From positions 1 through 64,000 of the forward strand of contig NZ_UEGO01000008.1 in the NCBI RefSeq assembly GCF_900465345.1: a stretch of DNA of 64,000 bases, read 5' to 3'. The translations under genes were made by a program, and so were the position numbers. Origin of the DNA: Asaia bogorensis (GTDB lineage: Bacteria; Pseudomonadota; Alphaproteobacteria; Acetobacterales; Acetobacteraceae). The notes beneath the pieces were generated by a model. It saw nothing but the letters and a program-made list of their open reading frames with translations, made no database searches and had not been told where the DNA came from. This document shows positions 17,121 to 28,262 of the stretch, one piece after another; positions within the stretch are counted from its first letter, which is position 1, and each line of letters starts with the position of its first letter.

Positions 17121-18353
17121 GTGAGCGCCCTGCCCGGCCACGTGGCGGCGTGTGTTCTGATTCTTGCAGGTGTTCTTCTGAAACGCACCCGACCCGTCGA
17201 TCCGGCGCCCCCTTCATCCGGTGCGGCCCCTATGCCGCGCCCGGATAGAAAACGGGCACGAAACGAGCCGTTGCTTTATGCACCAACGGCAAAGTCGATG
17301 CGCGCCCTGCCCCCGATGCGTGGCACGCGCGCACCCCTGACCCATTACGAGCCGAAAACCGGGCTCGAGCCGGATCTCAAACCGGCTGGCGCATCGCTCA
17401 TTCGCCCCCAGATTCTGGAAGATCAGGGCGTTGTCACGGTCCTCATTGCTTCGGCTATTGCTCACGCGATCATCCTGGGCCTGCTGATCTATGAAGGTGC
17501 CCGCCATGCGCGAGGCCTGCCGGAGGGAATCGAACAGCCACAGGTCGAGATGATGTTTGCCCCGCCCTCGCGCAGCGGCATGGCGGGACCGCATGAAGAC
17601 AAGCCCGGTGGTGAGGAAAAACCATCGCAGAGTCACGATGCGCCTTCGGCTTCCAGCCCCGAGAAAGAGCAGGAACAACAGCCGGACGAGGCCGAATCCA
17701 CACCCACCCCGGCCGTACCCACACCAACACCGCCTGCGGCCCCCCCTGTGCCCGATGGTCCCTCAACCGAAATTCCCAAGACACAGACCGACCGACCCGT
17801 AAGCCCCGGCATCGCCAAATCGGGTACGAAAACGCAGACGCGCGCCCATAGCCATCGCTCCAGCCGACGCCCGACCACGAAACAGTCGGACAATCCGTTT
17901 GCAAACATGACGACGCTCGATTTTGGCGAGGCCCCCTCCACCCCGCGCCGCCAGCGTGGACGCCGTGGCGGTTCGGGTGCGCCAATCGACATGTCGCTCG
18001 GCCCGCTTTCGACCAATGGTCAGATCAATGCGCCCTTCATGACGCGCAACTCCATACGCGGCGTGAGCGACGATTACGGCAGCGAGATCGACCGCTGGAT
18101 CCGTGCGCATCTCTATTACCCTGAGGATGCCATCAAGAACGGCGAGGACGGCCCCTCTTCTGTTCATGTCGTGCTCGACCGCACAGGCCGCGTAAAATCA
18201 GTGCGCCTTACCGGGCAGTCGGGCTCCTACTCGCTCGATGCTGCAACGACAGGCATGTTCCAGGGCGCGCATCTGCCACCCGTCCCGCCTGATATGAAGG
18301 GCGACCATTTTGATATCGACCTTACAATCAACTACATCCTGATCAGACGCTGA
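17121..18353 (+). CDS. TonB-family energy-transducer-like protein
   Basis: Protein of 410 residues with one membrane segment at about 104-123 (VTVLIASAIAHAIILGLLIY), a periplasmic Pro/Glu/Thr/Ser-rich linker (about 150-270) and a TonB-like C-terminal domain from about 325 (IDRWIRAHLYYPEDAIKNGE, then VHVVLDRTGRVKSVRLTGQSG). Unlike classical TonB it has about 100 residues before the membrane helix. The GTG at 17121 is the longest choice; an ATG at 17232 would shorten this tail. The next gene starts 7 bp downstream. No exbB/exbD or TonB-dependent receptor is nearby, so its partner is unknown. Confidence 0.78.
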   Translation: MSALPGHVAACVLILAGVLLKRTRPVDPAPPSSGAAPMPRPDRKRARNEPLLYAPTAKSMRALPPMRGTRAPLTHYEPKTGLEPDLKPAGASLIRPQILEDQGVVTVLIASAIAHAIILGLLIYEGARHARGLPEGIEQPQVEMMFAPPSRSGMAGPHEDKPGGEEKPSQSHDAPSASSPEKEQEQQPDEAESTPTPAVPTPTPPAAPPVPDGPSTEIPKTQTDRPVSPGIAKSGTKTQTRAHSHRSSRRPTTKQSDNPFANMTTLDFGEAPSTPRRQRGRRGGSGAPIDMSLGPLSTNGQINAPFMTRNSIRGVSDDYGSEIDRWIRAHLYYPEDAIKNGEDGPSSVHVVLDRTGRVKSVRLTGQSGSYSLDAATTGMFQGAHLPPVPPDMKGDHFDIDLTINYILIRR

Positions 18354-18360
18354 GACCCGT

Positions 18361-18828
18361 ATGAGCCTGGACTCCGTTCGCGACGAACTCGCCCGCCTCG
18401 CCCCCGACCTGTCGATCATCGATGATGGTCGCAGTACCGCCACCGTTCTCGAAGCGGCCGGTGTGCATGGTGTCGAACCCGACCAGATTGCGAAAACCCT
18501 CTGCGTGGATGTGGGCGGGCGTATTGTCCTGGTCGTCATGGCTGGAACAGCACGGCTCGATAACAAACGCGCCCGCGAGGCTCTGGGCGGCAAGCCCCGC
18601 TTTCTCGGGCCCGAAGCTGTGATGGACGTCACCAGTCACCCGGTGGGCGGTGTCTGTCCCTTTGGCCTGCCTGCCCCTCTTCCGGTCTATTGCGACGACT
18701 CCCTGCGCGCCTTCGAGGAAATCATCCCCGCCGCCGGATCGATCACAGCCTCGGTGCGCATGACGCCACAACGTCTTGTCGAACTGACAGACGGGGTTTG
18801 GGTGCATGTGCGGCAGGATACGAAGTAA
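18361..18828 (+). CDS. YbaK/EbsC-family aminoacyl-tRNA editing protein
   Basis: Freestanding editing-domain protein of 155 residues, related to YbaK and ProX, which hydrolyse mischarged Cys- or Ala-tRNA(Pro). Core motifs are QIAKTLCVDVGGRIVLVVMAG (the conserved Lys lies in IAKTL), NKRAREALGGKPRFLGPEAV and the loop HPVGGVCPFGLP. Length fits the family. It lies 7 bp after the TonB-like gene, probably cotranscribed without an obvious functional link. Confidence 0.9.
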   Translation: MSLDSVRDELARLAPDLSIIDDGRSTATVLEAAGVHGVEPDQIAKTLCVDVGGRIVLVVMAGTARLDNKRAREALGGKPRFLGPEAVMDVTSHPVGGVCPFGLPAPLPVYCDDSLRAFEEIIPAAGSITASVRMTPQRLVELTDGVWVHVRQDTK

Positions 18829-18830
18829 GC

Positions 18831-19034
18831 GTTCTTTTTTGCAAAAAAGAACCAGAAAACTTCTGACTTGATGAGGGCCTGAAGCAGGAGGCAGCAAGAA
18901 AGCGCAGGTGCCGGTTCAGGGGTCACCGCCGATCAATAAAATGCCTTCGGCGGTCCGAGGGCAAAAACGCTACCCAATGCCGTCGGCTCAAATCTGAAAA
19001 GTCTTTTTGCTTCTTTTTCTTCCAGAAAAAGAAG
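18831..19034. repeat. Pair of T/A-rich hairpins flanking a 150-bp spacer
   Basis: A perfect 22-base palindrome at 18831-18852 (half-site GTTCTTTTTTG) lies just after the YbaK gene. A second perfect hairpin lies at 19010-19034 (CTTCTTTTTC, loop TTCCA, GAAAAAGAAG). Sequences beside them are related in inverted order: CCAGAAAACTTCTGACT after the first, and AAATCTGAAAAGTCTTTTTG before the second. This looks like an inverted pair of a short dispersed repeat. Each hairpin may also end transcription. The spacer holds no gene. Confidence 0.5.
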
Positions 19035-19062
19035 ACCCCCGTCCCCTCAGAGGGAACGAGGG
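19019..19062 (-). terminator. Intrinsic terminator after gcvP
   Basis: On the minus strand an 11-bp stem (19052-19062 with 19036-19046, two G-U pairs, loop of 5) is followed by TCTTCTTTTTC. It begins 11 bp beyond the gcvP stop codon, a good intrinsic terminator. Confidence 0.75.
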
Positions 19063-19072
19063 TCAGCCAGAA

Positions 19073-21964
<2,892 letters not shown>

Positions 21965-22065
21965 GTCTCGGCAGATCCTTGTCAGGAACGCAAACGAGTC
22001 AGGACGGCACGGGCCACCCTGTGCTCGGAAGGAAACATCAGACCGGCCATCCGGATCTGACGATA

Positions 22066-22098
22066 CAAAAAGAGCCGGACTGGCAAGCCAGCCCGGCG
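22066..22098 (-). terminator. Intrinsic terminator between gcvH and gcvP
   Basis: On the minus strand GCCGGGCTGGC (22088-22098) pairs with GCCAGTCCGGC (22075-22085) with one mismatch and a 2-base loop, then TCTTTTTG. It starts 6 bp after the gcvH stop. It would terminate part or all of the gcvT-gcvH transcript before gcvP. Confidence 0.75.
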
Positions 22099-22104
22099 GT
22101 CAGA

Positions 22105-22470
22105 TCAGAGCGACGCCTTGTAGGCATCCGCATCGAGCAGGGATTCGAGCTGGGCAGAGTCGCTTACGCGCAGCTTGAAGATCCAGCCCTCGCCTTCCGG
22201 ATCGGTACCGACCAGCGTCGGCTCGTCGGAAAGACGGGTGTTGAACCCGGCCAGAACACCGCTCACCGGGGCATAGATGTCCGAAGCGGCCTTGACGGAT
22301 TCGACAACGGCGGCAGGCTCACCCTGCGGCACTTCGGTGCCTTCGTCTTTGGCTTCCACAAAAACCAGCTCGCCGAGTTCGTCGGAAGCATGAGCCGTGA
22401 TGCCGACCGTGGCGATATCGCCTTCGAGACGGATCCATTCATGGGACGGGGTGTAGTAGGTGGTGCTCAT
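22105..22470 (-). CDS. gcvH: Glycine cleavage H-protein
   Basis: Lipoyl carrier of 121 residues that shuttles the aminomethyl group between P- and T-proteins. The lipoylated lysine is Lys60 (VESVKAASDIYAPVSG). The family opening (YYTPSHEWIRLEGDIATVGIT) is intact. It lies 27 bp after gcvT in the same operon, under the glycine riboswitch. Confidence 0.98.
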   Translation of the reverse strand: MSTTYYTPSHEWIRLEGDIATVGITAHASDELGELVFVEAKDEGTEVPQGEPAAVVESVKAASDIYAPVSGVLAGFNTRLSDEPTLVGTDPEGEGWIFKLRVSDSAQLESLLDADAYKASL

Positions 22471-22497
22471 TGATCGCGTTCTCTCAGTTGACGGTTT

Positions 22498-23631
22498 TCA
22501 GCGTTTGAAGCCGGGCGGGACGAAAGGCAGGGCGCGCACCTGAACCGGCACGAACTTGCCGCGCAGGGCGCCGTAAAGCGTGGTGCCAAGGGCGGCATGA
22601 GCCGTCTCGACATAACCCATCGCCACAGGGGCATTGATGCTGGGGCCAAAAGCACCGGAGGTGACGACACCCACCTTCTGCGTGCCTGCCTCATCGGCAA
22701 AAAGTTCTGTGCCAGCGCGAACGGGCGCACGCCCTTCCGCTGCCAGACCCACGCGCAGGCGGGACACACCCTCACGCGCCTGCTTCATGATGATGTCAGC
22801 GCCCGGGTAGCCCCCTGCACGGGCCCCGCCTTCGCGGCGCGCCTTCTGCATGGCCCAGCCAAGGGCAGCTTCAACGGGTGTGGTGGTTTCATCCAGATCA
22901 TTGCCGTACAGGCACAGACCGGATTCGAGACGCAGGCTGTCACGCGCACCAAGCCCGATGGGCAGAACGCGCTCATCTGCCAGAAGCGCACGGGCAATCT
23001 GCCCGGCATGCTCGGCCGGGATGCCGATCTCATAGCCATCCTCACCCGTGTAACCCGAGCGGGTCAGGGTGCAGGCAACGCCATCGATGTCAGCCTCGAT
23101 CGCATCCATGAAACGCATCTCAGCGGCTTCGGGGCAGAGATCCTGAAGCACGTTGACGGCTTCGGGGCCCTGAAGCGCCAGCAGGGCGCGGTCATCGAGC
23201 TTCTCGATCACCACCCGATCCCCGAGGGCTGCTTCCATCAACGCGGTATCAGCAGCCTTGCAGGAGGCGTTGACCACCACGAACAGCCAGTCACCCATAT
23301 TGGCGACCATCAGATCGTCGCGGATACCACCGGCATCGTTGGTGAGAAAACCGTAGCGCTGGCGGTTGGCACCCAGACCTGCCAGATCGACCGGAATAAG
23401 GCTCTCAAGCGCGAGGGCGGCATCCTGCAGCGTGCCCTGCTTTGGCGTGATACGCAGCTGCCCCATATGGGAGACGTCGAACAGCCCCGCGCTTTTGCGC
23501 GTATGCAGGTGCTCTGCCATGAGCCCGGCCGGGTATTGCAGGGGCATGGAATAGCCTGCGAACGGCACCATACGGGCGCCAAGTTCGATATGCAGGTCAT
23601 TGAGCGGCGTGAAACAGAGCGCGTCGGACAA
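22498..23631 (-). CDS. gcvT: Glycine cleavage T-protein (aminomethyltransferase)
   Basis: Folate-dependent aminomethyltransferase of 377 residues that releases ammonia and forms methylene-tetrahydrofolate. The start is placed at the TTG at 23631, giving SDALCFTPLNDLHIELGARM, exactly where the family begins. The open frame continues to an ATG at 23718, but that stretch is the second aptamer of the glycine riboswitch. A GGGGG box lies about 10 bases before the TTG. Conserved VPFAGY and FDVSHMGQ motifs are present. First gene of the gcv operon. Confidence 0.96.
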   Translation of the reverse strand: MSDALCFTPLNDLHIELGARMVPFAGYSMPLQYPAGLMAEHLHTRKSAGLFDVSHMGQLRITPKQGTLQDAALALESLIPVDLAGLGANRQRYGFLTNDAGGIRDDLMVANMGDWLFVVVNASCKAADTALMEAALGDRVVIEKLDDRALLALQGPEAVNVLQDLCPEAAEMRFMDAIEADIDGVACTLTRSGYTGEDGYEIGIPAEHAGQIARALLADERVLPIGLGARDSLRLESGLCLYGNDLDETTTPVEAALGWAMQKARREGGARAGGYPGADIIMKQAREGVSRLRVGLAAEGRAPVRAGTELFADEAGTQKVGVVTSGAFGPSINAPVAMGYVETAHAALGTTLYGALRGKFVPVQVRALPFVPPGFKR

Positions 23632-23670
23632 CGGGCGGAATCCCCCAAGGCAGAAAACGAAAAAATCGTC

Positions 23671-23840
23671 GCCCCTTCTGTCGCCTTTGCCTGAGATCGC
23701 TATCCCGTCGGCGGACACCCTACAGGGATGCCTCTCTCCAGAAGTTCCAGCCGATCGCGGTCCTTTTGCCTGAGAGTTTCCGGGGCGGTTGCTCCTTCGG
23801 CGCCGGAAAAATTGTCCGGTCTCTCCCGTGAATCGGTGTT
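23671..23840 (-). promoter_or_regulatory. Tandem glycine riboswitch controlling gcvT-gcvH(-gcvP)
   Basis: Read on the minus strand, two glycine aptamers lie head to tail. Aptamer 1: CGGGAGAGACCGG, then GCCGAAGGAGCAACCGCC, then AACTCTCAGGCAAAAGGACCG. Aptamer 2: CTGGAGAGAGGC, then CGCCGACGGGAUAG-like core, then ATCTCAGGCAAAGGCGACAG. These are the consensus blocks of the gcvT RNA class. Aptamer 2 ends about 40 bases before the gcvT TTG start; the linker (GACGATTTTTTCGT and the GGGGG box) is the likely expression platform. In this class glycine normally turns the operon on. Confidence 0.95.
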
Positions 23841-23898
23841 TACTCTTCGCAGAATTGGAGCAGAAAAGTCAATTCCGGAAACTGATCGGATTCGTTTC

Positions 23899-24210
23899 AT
23901 GTCTGAAAGCTTCACAGTCATCGCTGAATTCGCCGCACCGGCTGAAAACTTCGACAAATTCCTCGAAATCTGCTGCTACGACAGCGACCGCTCCCTCGCC
24001 GATGAGGAAGGTTGTCTGGCCTTCGATGTACTCACCCAGCAGGACGCGCCTGACATCATTGTGCTGCACGAGGTCTATACAGGGCGCGCTGCTTTCGAGG
24101 CGCATCTCAAGACGCCCCATTTCGAGAAATTTGCTGCTGCCCTGCGCGAATTCGGCATTGAAGAGCGCAATGTGCGGCTCTTCACGCATCGTCACCCCCT
24201 GACCCTCTGA
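23899..24210 (+). CDS. Antibiotic biosynthesis monooxygenase (ABM) domain protein
   Basis: Small dimeric alpha+beta-barrel protein of 103 residues, the ABM/YgiN type. The pattern FTVIAEFAAPAENFDKFLEI, then EEGCLAFDVLTQQDAPDIIVLHEVYTG, then AFEAHLKTPHFEKFAAAL is typical, including the conserved His in TPHF. Such proteins act as cofactor-free oxygenases or stress-related proteins. The ATG at 23899 begins the conserved first strand. It is divergent from the gcv operon and begins 59 bp from the riboswitch 5' end, so the promoters must share a very short space. Confidence 0.85.
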   Translation: MSESFTVIAEFAAPAENFDKFLEICCYDSDRSLADEEGCLAFDVLTQQDAPDIIVLHEVYTGRAAFEAHLKTPHFEKFAAALREFGIEERNVRLFTHRHPLTL

Positions 24211-24429
24211 CAAATCACCATGACATTCCGGTGATCTGGCTGCGCCCAGGGTCATGAGTCACAGCCTCACCGGACGCGTTTCTAACATCTGGCCACGCGC
24301 ATGACCGGAACGTAACGCTGCAAGGGTTTTCCTGCCCTTTGCCCTCGCCTAGTCTGCCTGCTTCGTATCCCCGCATGATGTTGCGGGGCGCGTATGATTG
24401 ACGCGCCCGATTTGCATGACTGAGCCAGC

Positions 24430-27400
24430 ATGACTTTGTTCTCAAGCTTTCTCCCCCGACGCCCGGCCCTGTCGCCCTCGCGGGAGGCTATTGCCCATGC
24501 TGCGCGTCGCCCGGAGGCCGAGGCCTTTGCCGGGCTGCTCACTCGGGCCACCCTGCCAGAACCCCTGACAGAGCGGGCGGAGACACAGGCACGCATTCTC
24601 ACGACCCATTGGCGCGCTCATGCCGAGACAAACGGCATCGAGACCATGATGCAGGCTTTCCCCCTCGCCTCTCCCGAAGGCAAGGCATTGCTCTGTCTCG
24701 CGGGCACCCTCCTTCGCATTCCCGACTCAGCCACGCGTGATGCGCTGATACGCGACCAGATCGGTCAGGGTGACTGGCATCATCATGGCGGTGATGAGCC
24801 TCCCCTGTTCCTGAATGCGGCAAGCTGGGCCATGTCGACCTCATCGAAGCTCCATGCCGCCCCGGGCGGTTTGCGCGGCCTCGCCATGCGCAGCGGAGCA
24901 CCTTTCATCCGCCATGGCGTCGAGAAAGCCATACGCATGATGGGCAGCCAGTTCATTCTGGCAGAGACCCTCGGGCAGGCCCTGCGACGCCATCGTCCGG
25001 CTGAGCAAAAGGGTTTCAGCCTGGCCTGTGCATCCCTGCATGGCAGCGCCCAGACGGCGGAAGAAGCCGATCGTGCACGCCATGACGCATTGGCAATGGT
25101 GGAGACCCTCGGCCGGCATGGCAGGGGGCAGACCTTGTATGAACGCCCTGCCCTGTCGCTCCGGCTGTCCTCACTGCATCCCCGGTTCGAGACCACCCAG
25201 CGCGACCGCGTCATGAATGAGGTCCTGCCTGTTCTGGTGATGCTGGCACAACGTGCCATGGCAGCCAATGTGATCCTGCAATTCGATGCCGAGACAGGAG
25301 ACAAACTCGAGCTGTGCCTCGATCTGTTCGATGCGCTCTGTCACGCCCCTGAAATTGCCGGCTGGAACGGTCTTGGCTTTACCGTGCAGGCCTATGACAA
25401 GCGGTCCCTGCCCCTTATCGAGCATCTGGTGGCGCTCGCCAGCGAGACCCGGCGACGCGTGGTGCTGCGTCTGGTCAAAGGCAGTTATCGTGATGAGGAA
25501 ATCCGGCACAGTCAGGCCAGGGCAAACGCCGACTACACTGTCTTTACCCGCAAGTGCCATAGTGACGTCAGCTATATCGCCTGCGCCCGTCGCGCCCTGG
25601 AAGAAGAGGCTGCGCTTTACCCGCAATTCGCAACCCATAATGCCCGCAGCATAGCGACCATTCTTGCCATTGCGCCCGAATGGCGGCCGGGGCTTTACGA
25701 ATTCGGCTGCGTGCATGGCATGGGGGAAACGCTCTATACCCCTCTGGTCTCGACACGTCCGCGCAGCGCTGCCTGTCGTATTCTGTCACCTGTCGGGGCC
25801 GATTCACATCTTGGCCCTTATCTGGTGCATCGCCTTCTCGAAAATGGCGCGCCTACCTCCTTCATCAATCAGGTCGCCAACCGGGCCGTCTCTCTTGATG
25901 CACTCATTGCCGATCCCGTAACGCTGGCACGCGCACCGCTGCCCCACGGCTCACCGGACCCATCGCTCAGCCTGCCTGCCGATCTCTACGGGGCAGAACG
26001 ACAGGGGGCCATCGCGCCGGATCTCGACAACCCGCTCGATCTGGAAAACCTGATCGCAGGATTTACCGCGACAGCCCGTGTTTTCAGGGCCATGCCCATT
26101 GGCCCGGCCATGCCACGGCCAGAAGGGCGCGCGCGCTCAATCACCAACCCGGCGGCGCATGACGATCATGTTGGTGTCGTCATCTATGCCAGACCGCGCG
26201 ATATCGATGCTGCCCTCAATACTGCCGAGGGTGAACAGATATGGCGTCGCACCACCGCACAGGAGCGCGCGGACTGTCTCGATCGTGTCGCCGTGGCCAT
26301 CGAGCAGGATTGCGCGACGCTGCTCGAACTTCTGATTCGCGAGGCAGGAAAGACACTCGCCAATGCCACGCACGAACTCTGTGAGGCCGTGAATTTCCTG
26401 CGGTACTATGCGGCGCAACTGCGCAAGCTGGATGAAACAGGGCGGCACGGTGCACCGCTTGGCACGATACTGTGCATCAGCCCGTGGAATTTCCCTGTTG
26501 CCAGTTTCACTGGTCAGGTTGCCGTCGCCCTGGCTGGGGGCAATGCCGTCATTGCCAAGCCTGCGGAAGAAACACCGCTTGTCGCAGCCCATCTGCTCTC
26601 GCTTTTCATGGAAGCGGGCCTGCCGCCATCGGCCCTCCAGCTCCTGCCGGGCGAAGGCAATGTCGGCGCTTCGCTGGTGGCCGACCCCCGTATCGACGGC
26701 GTCATGTTCACTGGCTCGACCGCCGTGGCCAAGACCATCAGCCGCGAGTTGCTGGGTCGTACCGGGCGAACCGGCCAGCCTGTGCCCCTCCTGTCCGATA
26801 CCAGCGGGCAGAATGCGATGCTCGTCGATAGCAGCGTACCGCTCGATCAAGTCATTCCCGACGTCCTGACCTCCGCCTTTGACAGTGCCGGCCAACGCAG
26901 CGCTTCCCTGCGCGTCCTTCTGGTGCAGGAAGACAGCGCAGATGAACTCATCGAACGTTTGCGTGGTGCCATTATCGAACGTCACCTCGGCGCACCGGAC
27001 AGGCTGTGCTGCGATATCGGCCCCCTGATTTCGGCTGGGGCGCGTGTTCGGGTGGAAGCCCATGTCGATCGGATGCGCCGCGCCGGTTATCCCGTCTGGC
27101 AGCCCGACATGCGCGTCGAGACATTGAAGGGCCATTTCGTCCCTCCCACACTTATCGAAATTGGCCGCGTTGCCGATATCGGACAGGAGGTATTCGGCCC
27201 GGTTCTGCATATCCGGCGCTATGCGCGTCACGAGCTCGACGGCGTCGTGGATGCCCTCAATGCCACAGGCTATGCCCTGACCTTTGGCGTGCAGAGCCGT
27301 ATCCAGGAGAGTATCAACCGTGCCTGTGCCCGCAGCCGCGCTGGCAATATCTATATCAATCGCGGCATCATCGGCGCACGAATCGGGACGGAGCCTTTCG

Positions 27401-28047
27401 GCGGGCGCGGGCTTTCCGGCTCTGGCCCCAAGCTGGGTGGTCCCCTGCTCCTCCCACGCCTGATGCATGGCGCACCCTGCCCGCTCGAAGCGTCGCCAGA
27501 GGCGCCTGTCCCCGCCACGGCGCGCGCCTTTCTTGCCTTTCTCGAACCCCGGGACCCGCCTTCGGCCCGCCGTGTAAGAGCCGTGATCGCACACAGATTA
27601 TGCGGCCTCACCCTCGACATGCCTGGCCCGAATGGAGAAACCAGCCGCTATATGCTGCGCCCCAAGGGCGTCATTCTCTGTGCCTGCGAAAGCTGGCCTG
27701 CCCTGCTGCACGCCGTGGGGCTCGCGCTTGGCGCAGGAAATCAGGTTCTGGTTCTGGCACCCGATAACGCAGTGGAGTGGCTGAGGCAGGTCTCTCGCCA
27801 GCTGGCCAATGTCATCACGCGCGTCGATCCCGGTGCGCTGCCGGAATGTGATGCCATGCTCATCCAGCGTGGCGCCGAGAGTGCCGAACAGGCCGCCCTG
27901 ACCGTTACGGCACGCGAGGGCATGGTGGTCCCGGTCTATGATCTGGATACGGTCCGGCCTGAGTGGCTGCTGAGTGAAACCGTGATCACAACCAACGAAG
28001 CCGCCTGCGGTGGTGATATCACCCTGCTGATACAACAGGAGTTCTGA
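24430..28047 (+). CDS. putA: PutA-type proline dehydrogenase/P5C dehydrogenase with altered catalytic residues
   Basis: Protein of 1205 residues in the PutA layout without the N-terminal ribbon-helix-helix. The FAD proline dehydrogenase half is about 70-510 (LSSLHPRFE, LRLVKGSYRDEEIRHSQ, FATHNARS, RLLENGAP), the aldehyde dehydrogenase half about 560-1010 (ISPWNFPVASFTGQ, FTGSTAVAK, EVFGPVLH), plus a C-terminal domain. The ALDH nucleophile is changed: GQRSASL replaces GQRCSAL (Ser824, codon AGC) and the general-base motif AETGGQN reads SDTSGQN (Asp790, codon GAT). Their 34-residue spacing matches known PutA. In the proline site Leu452 and His467 replace the usual Tyr and first Arg of the RR pair, while Tyr464 and Arg468 are kept. 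Reduced or changed activity is likely. No operator or partner gene is apparent. Confidence 0.9.
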   Translation: MTLFSSFLPRRPALSPSREAIAHAARRPEAEAFAGLLTRATLPEPLTERAETQARILTTHWRAHAETNGIETMMQAFPLASPEGKALLCLAGTLLRIPDSATRDALIRDQIGQGDWHHHGGDEPPLFLNAASWAMSTSSKLHAAPGGLRGLAMRSGAPFIRHGVEKAIRMMGSQFILAETLGQALRRHRPAEQKGFSLACASLHGSAQTAEEADRARHDALAMVETLGRHGRGQTLYERPALSLRLSSLHPRFETTQRDRVMNEVLPVLVMLAQRAMAANVILQFDAETGDKLELCLDLFDALCHAPEIAGWNGLGFTVQAYDKRSLPLIEHLVALASETRRRVVLRLVKGSYRDEEIRHSQARANADYTVFTRKCHSDVSYIACARRALEEEAALYPQFATHNARSIATILAIAPEWRPGLYEFGCVHGMGETLYTPLVSTRPRSAACRILSPVGADSHLGPYLVHRLLENGAPTSFINQVANRAVSLDALIADPVTLARAPLPHGSPDPSLSLPADLYGAERQGAIAPDLDNPLDLENLIAGFTATARVFRAMPIGPAMPRPEGRARSITNPAAHDDHVGVVIYARPRDIDAALNTAEGEQIWRRTTAQERADCLDRVAVAIEQDCATLLELLIREAGKTLANATHELCEAVNFLRYYAAQLRKLDETGRHGAPLGTILCISPWNFPVASFTGQVAVALAGGNAVIAKPAEETPLVAAHLLSLFMEAGLPPSALQLLPGEGNVGASLVADPRIDGVMFTGSTAVAKTISRELLGRTGRTGQPVPLLSDTSGQNAMLVDSSVPLDQVIPDVLTSAFDSAGQRSASLRVLLVQEDSADELIERLRGAIIERHLGAPDRLCCDIGPLISAGARVRVEAHVDRMRRAGYPVWQPDMRVETLKGHFVPPTLIEIGRVADIGQEVFGPVLHIRRYARHELDGVVDALNATGYALTFGVQSRIQESINRACARSRAGNIYINRGIIGARIGTEPFGGRGLSGSGPKLGGPLLLPRLMHGAPCPLEASPEAPVPATARAFLAFLEPRDPPSARRVRAVIAHRLCGLTLDMPGPNGETSRYMLRPKGVILCACESWPALLHAVGLALGAGNQVLVLAPDNAVEWLRQVSRQLANVITRVDPGALPECDAMLIQRGAESAEQAALTVTAREGMVVPVYDLDTVRPEWLLSETVITTNEAACGGDITLLIQQEF

Positions 28048-28262
28048 GCGGTTTTGTCATGGGTCTTGTGAAATACTGATGGTCCTGTCGCCTGAATTGC
28101 GCCCCCGATATGTCCGGCAGTCGAGGGACGATGAGGCAGCAGCAACACAGGATTTCGCAAGGAAGGGTCATATCGAACCCGGAATATGGGTTGTCAGCCG
28201 CGCGCGTTTGCACTTTGGTAATGAATACACATGATCGATCTGCATCTCGTGGAGTATCACGC

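Noticed and set aside
22597-23694. Open frame of 365 codons opposite gcvT
   Set aside because: Antisense of gcvT and its riboswitch; no homology features.
26137-27594. Open frame of 485 codons on the minus strand inside putA
   Set aside because: Antisense shadow of a well-supported gene in GC-rich DNA.
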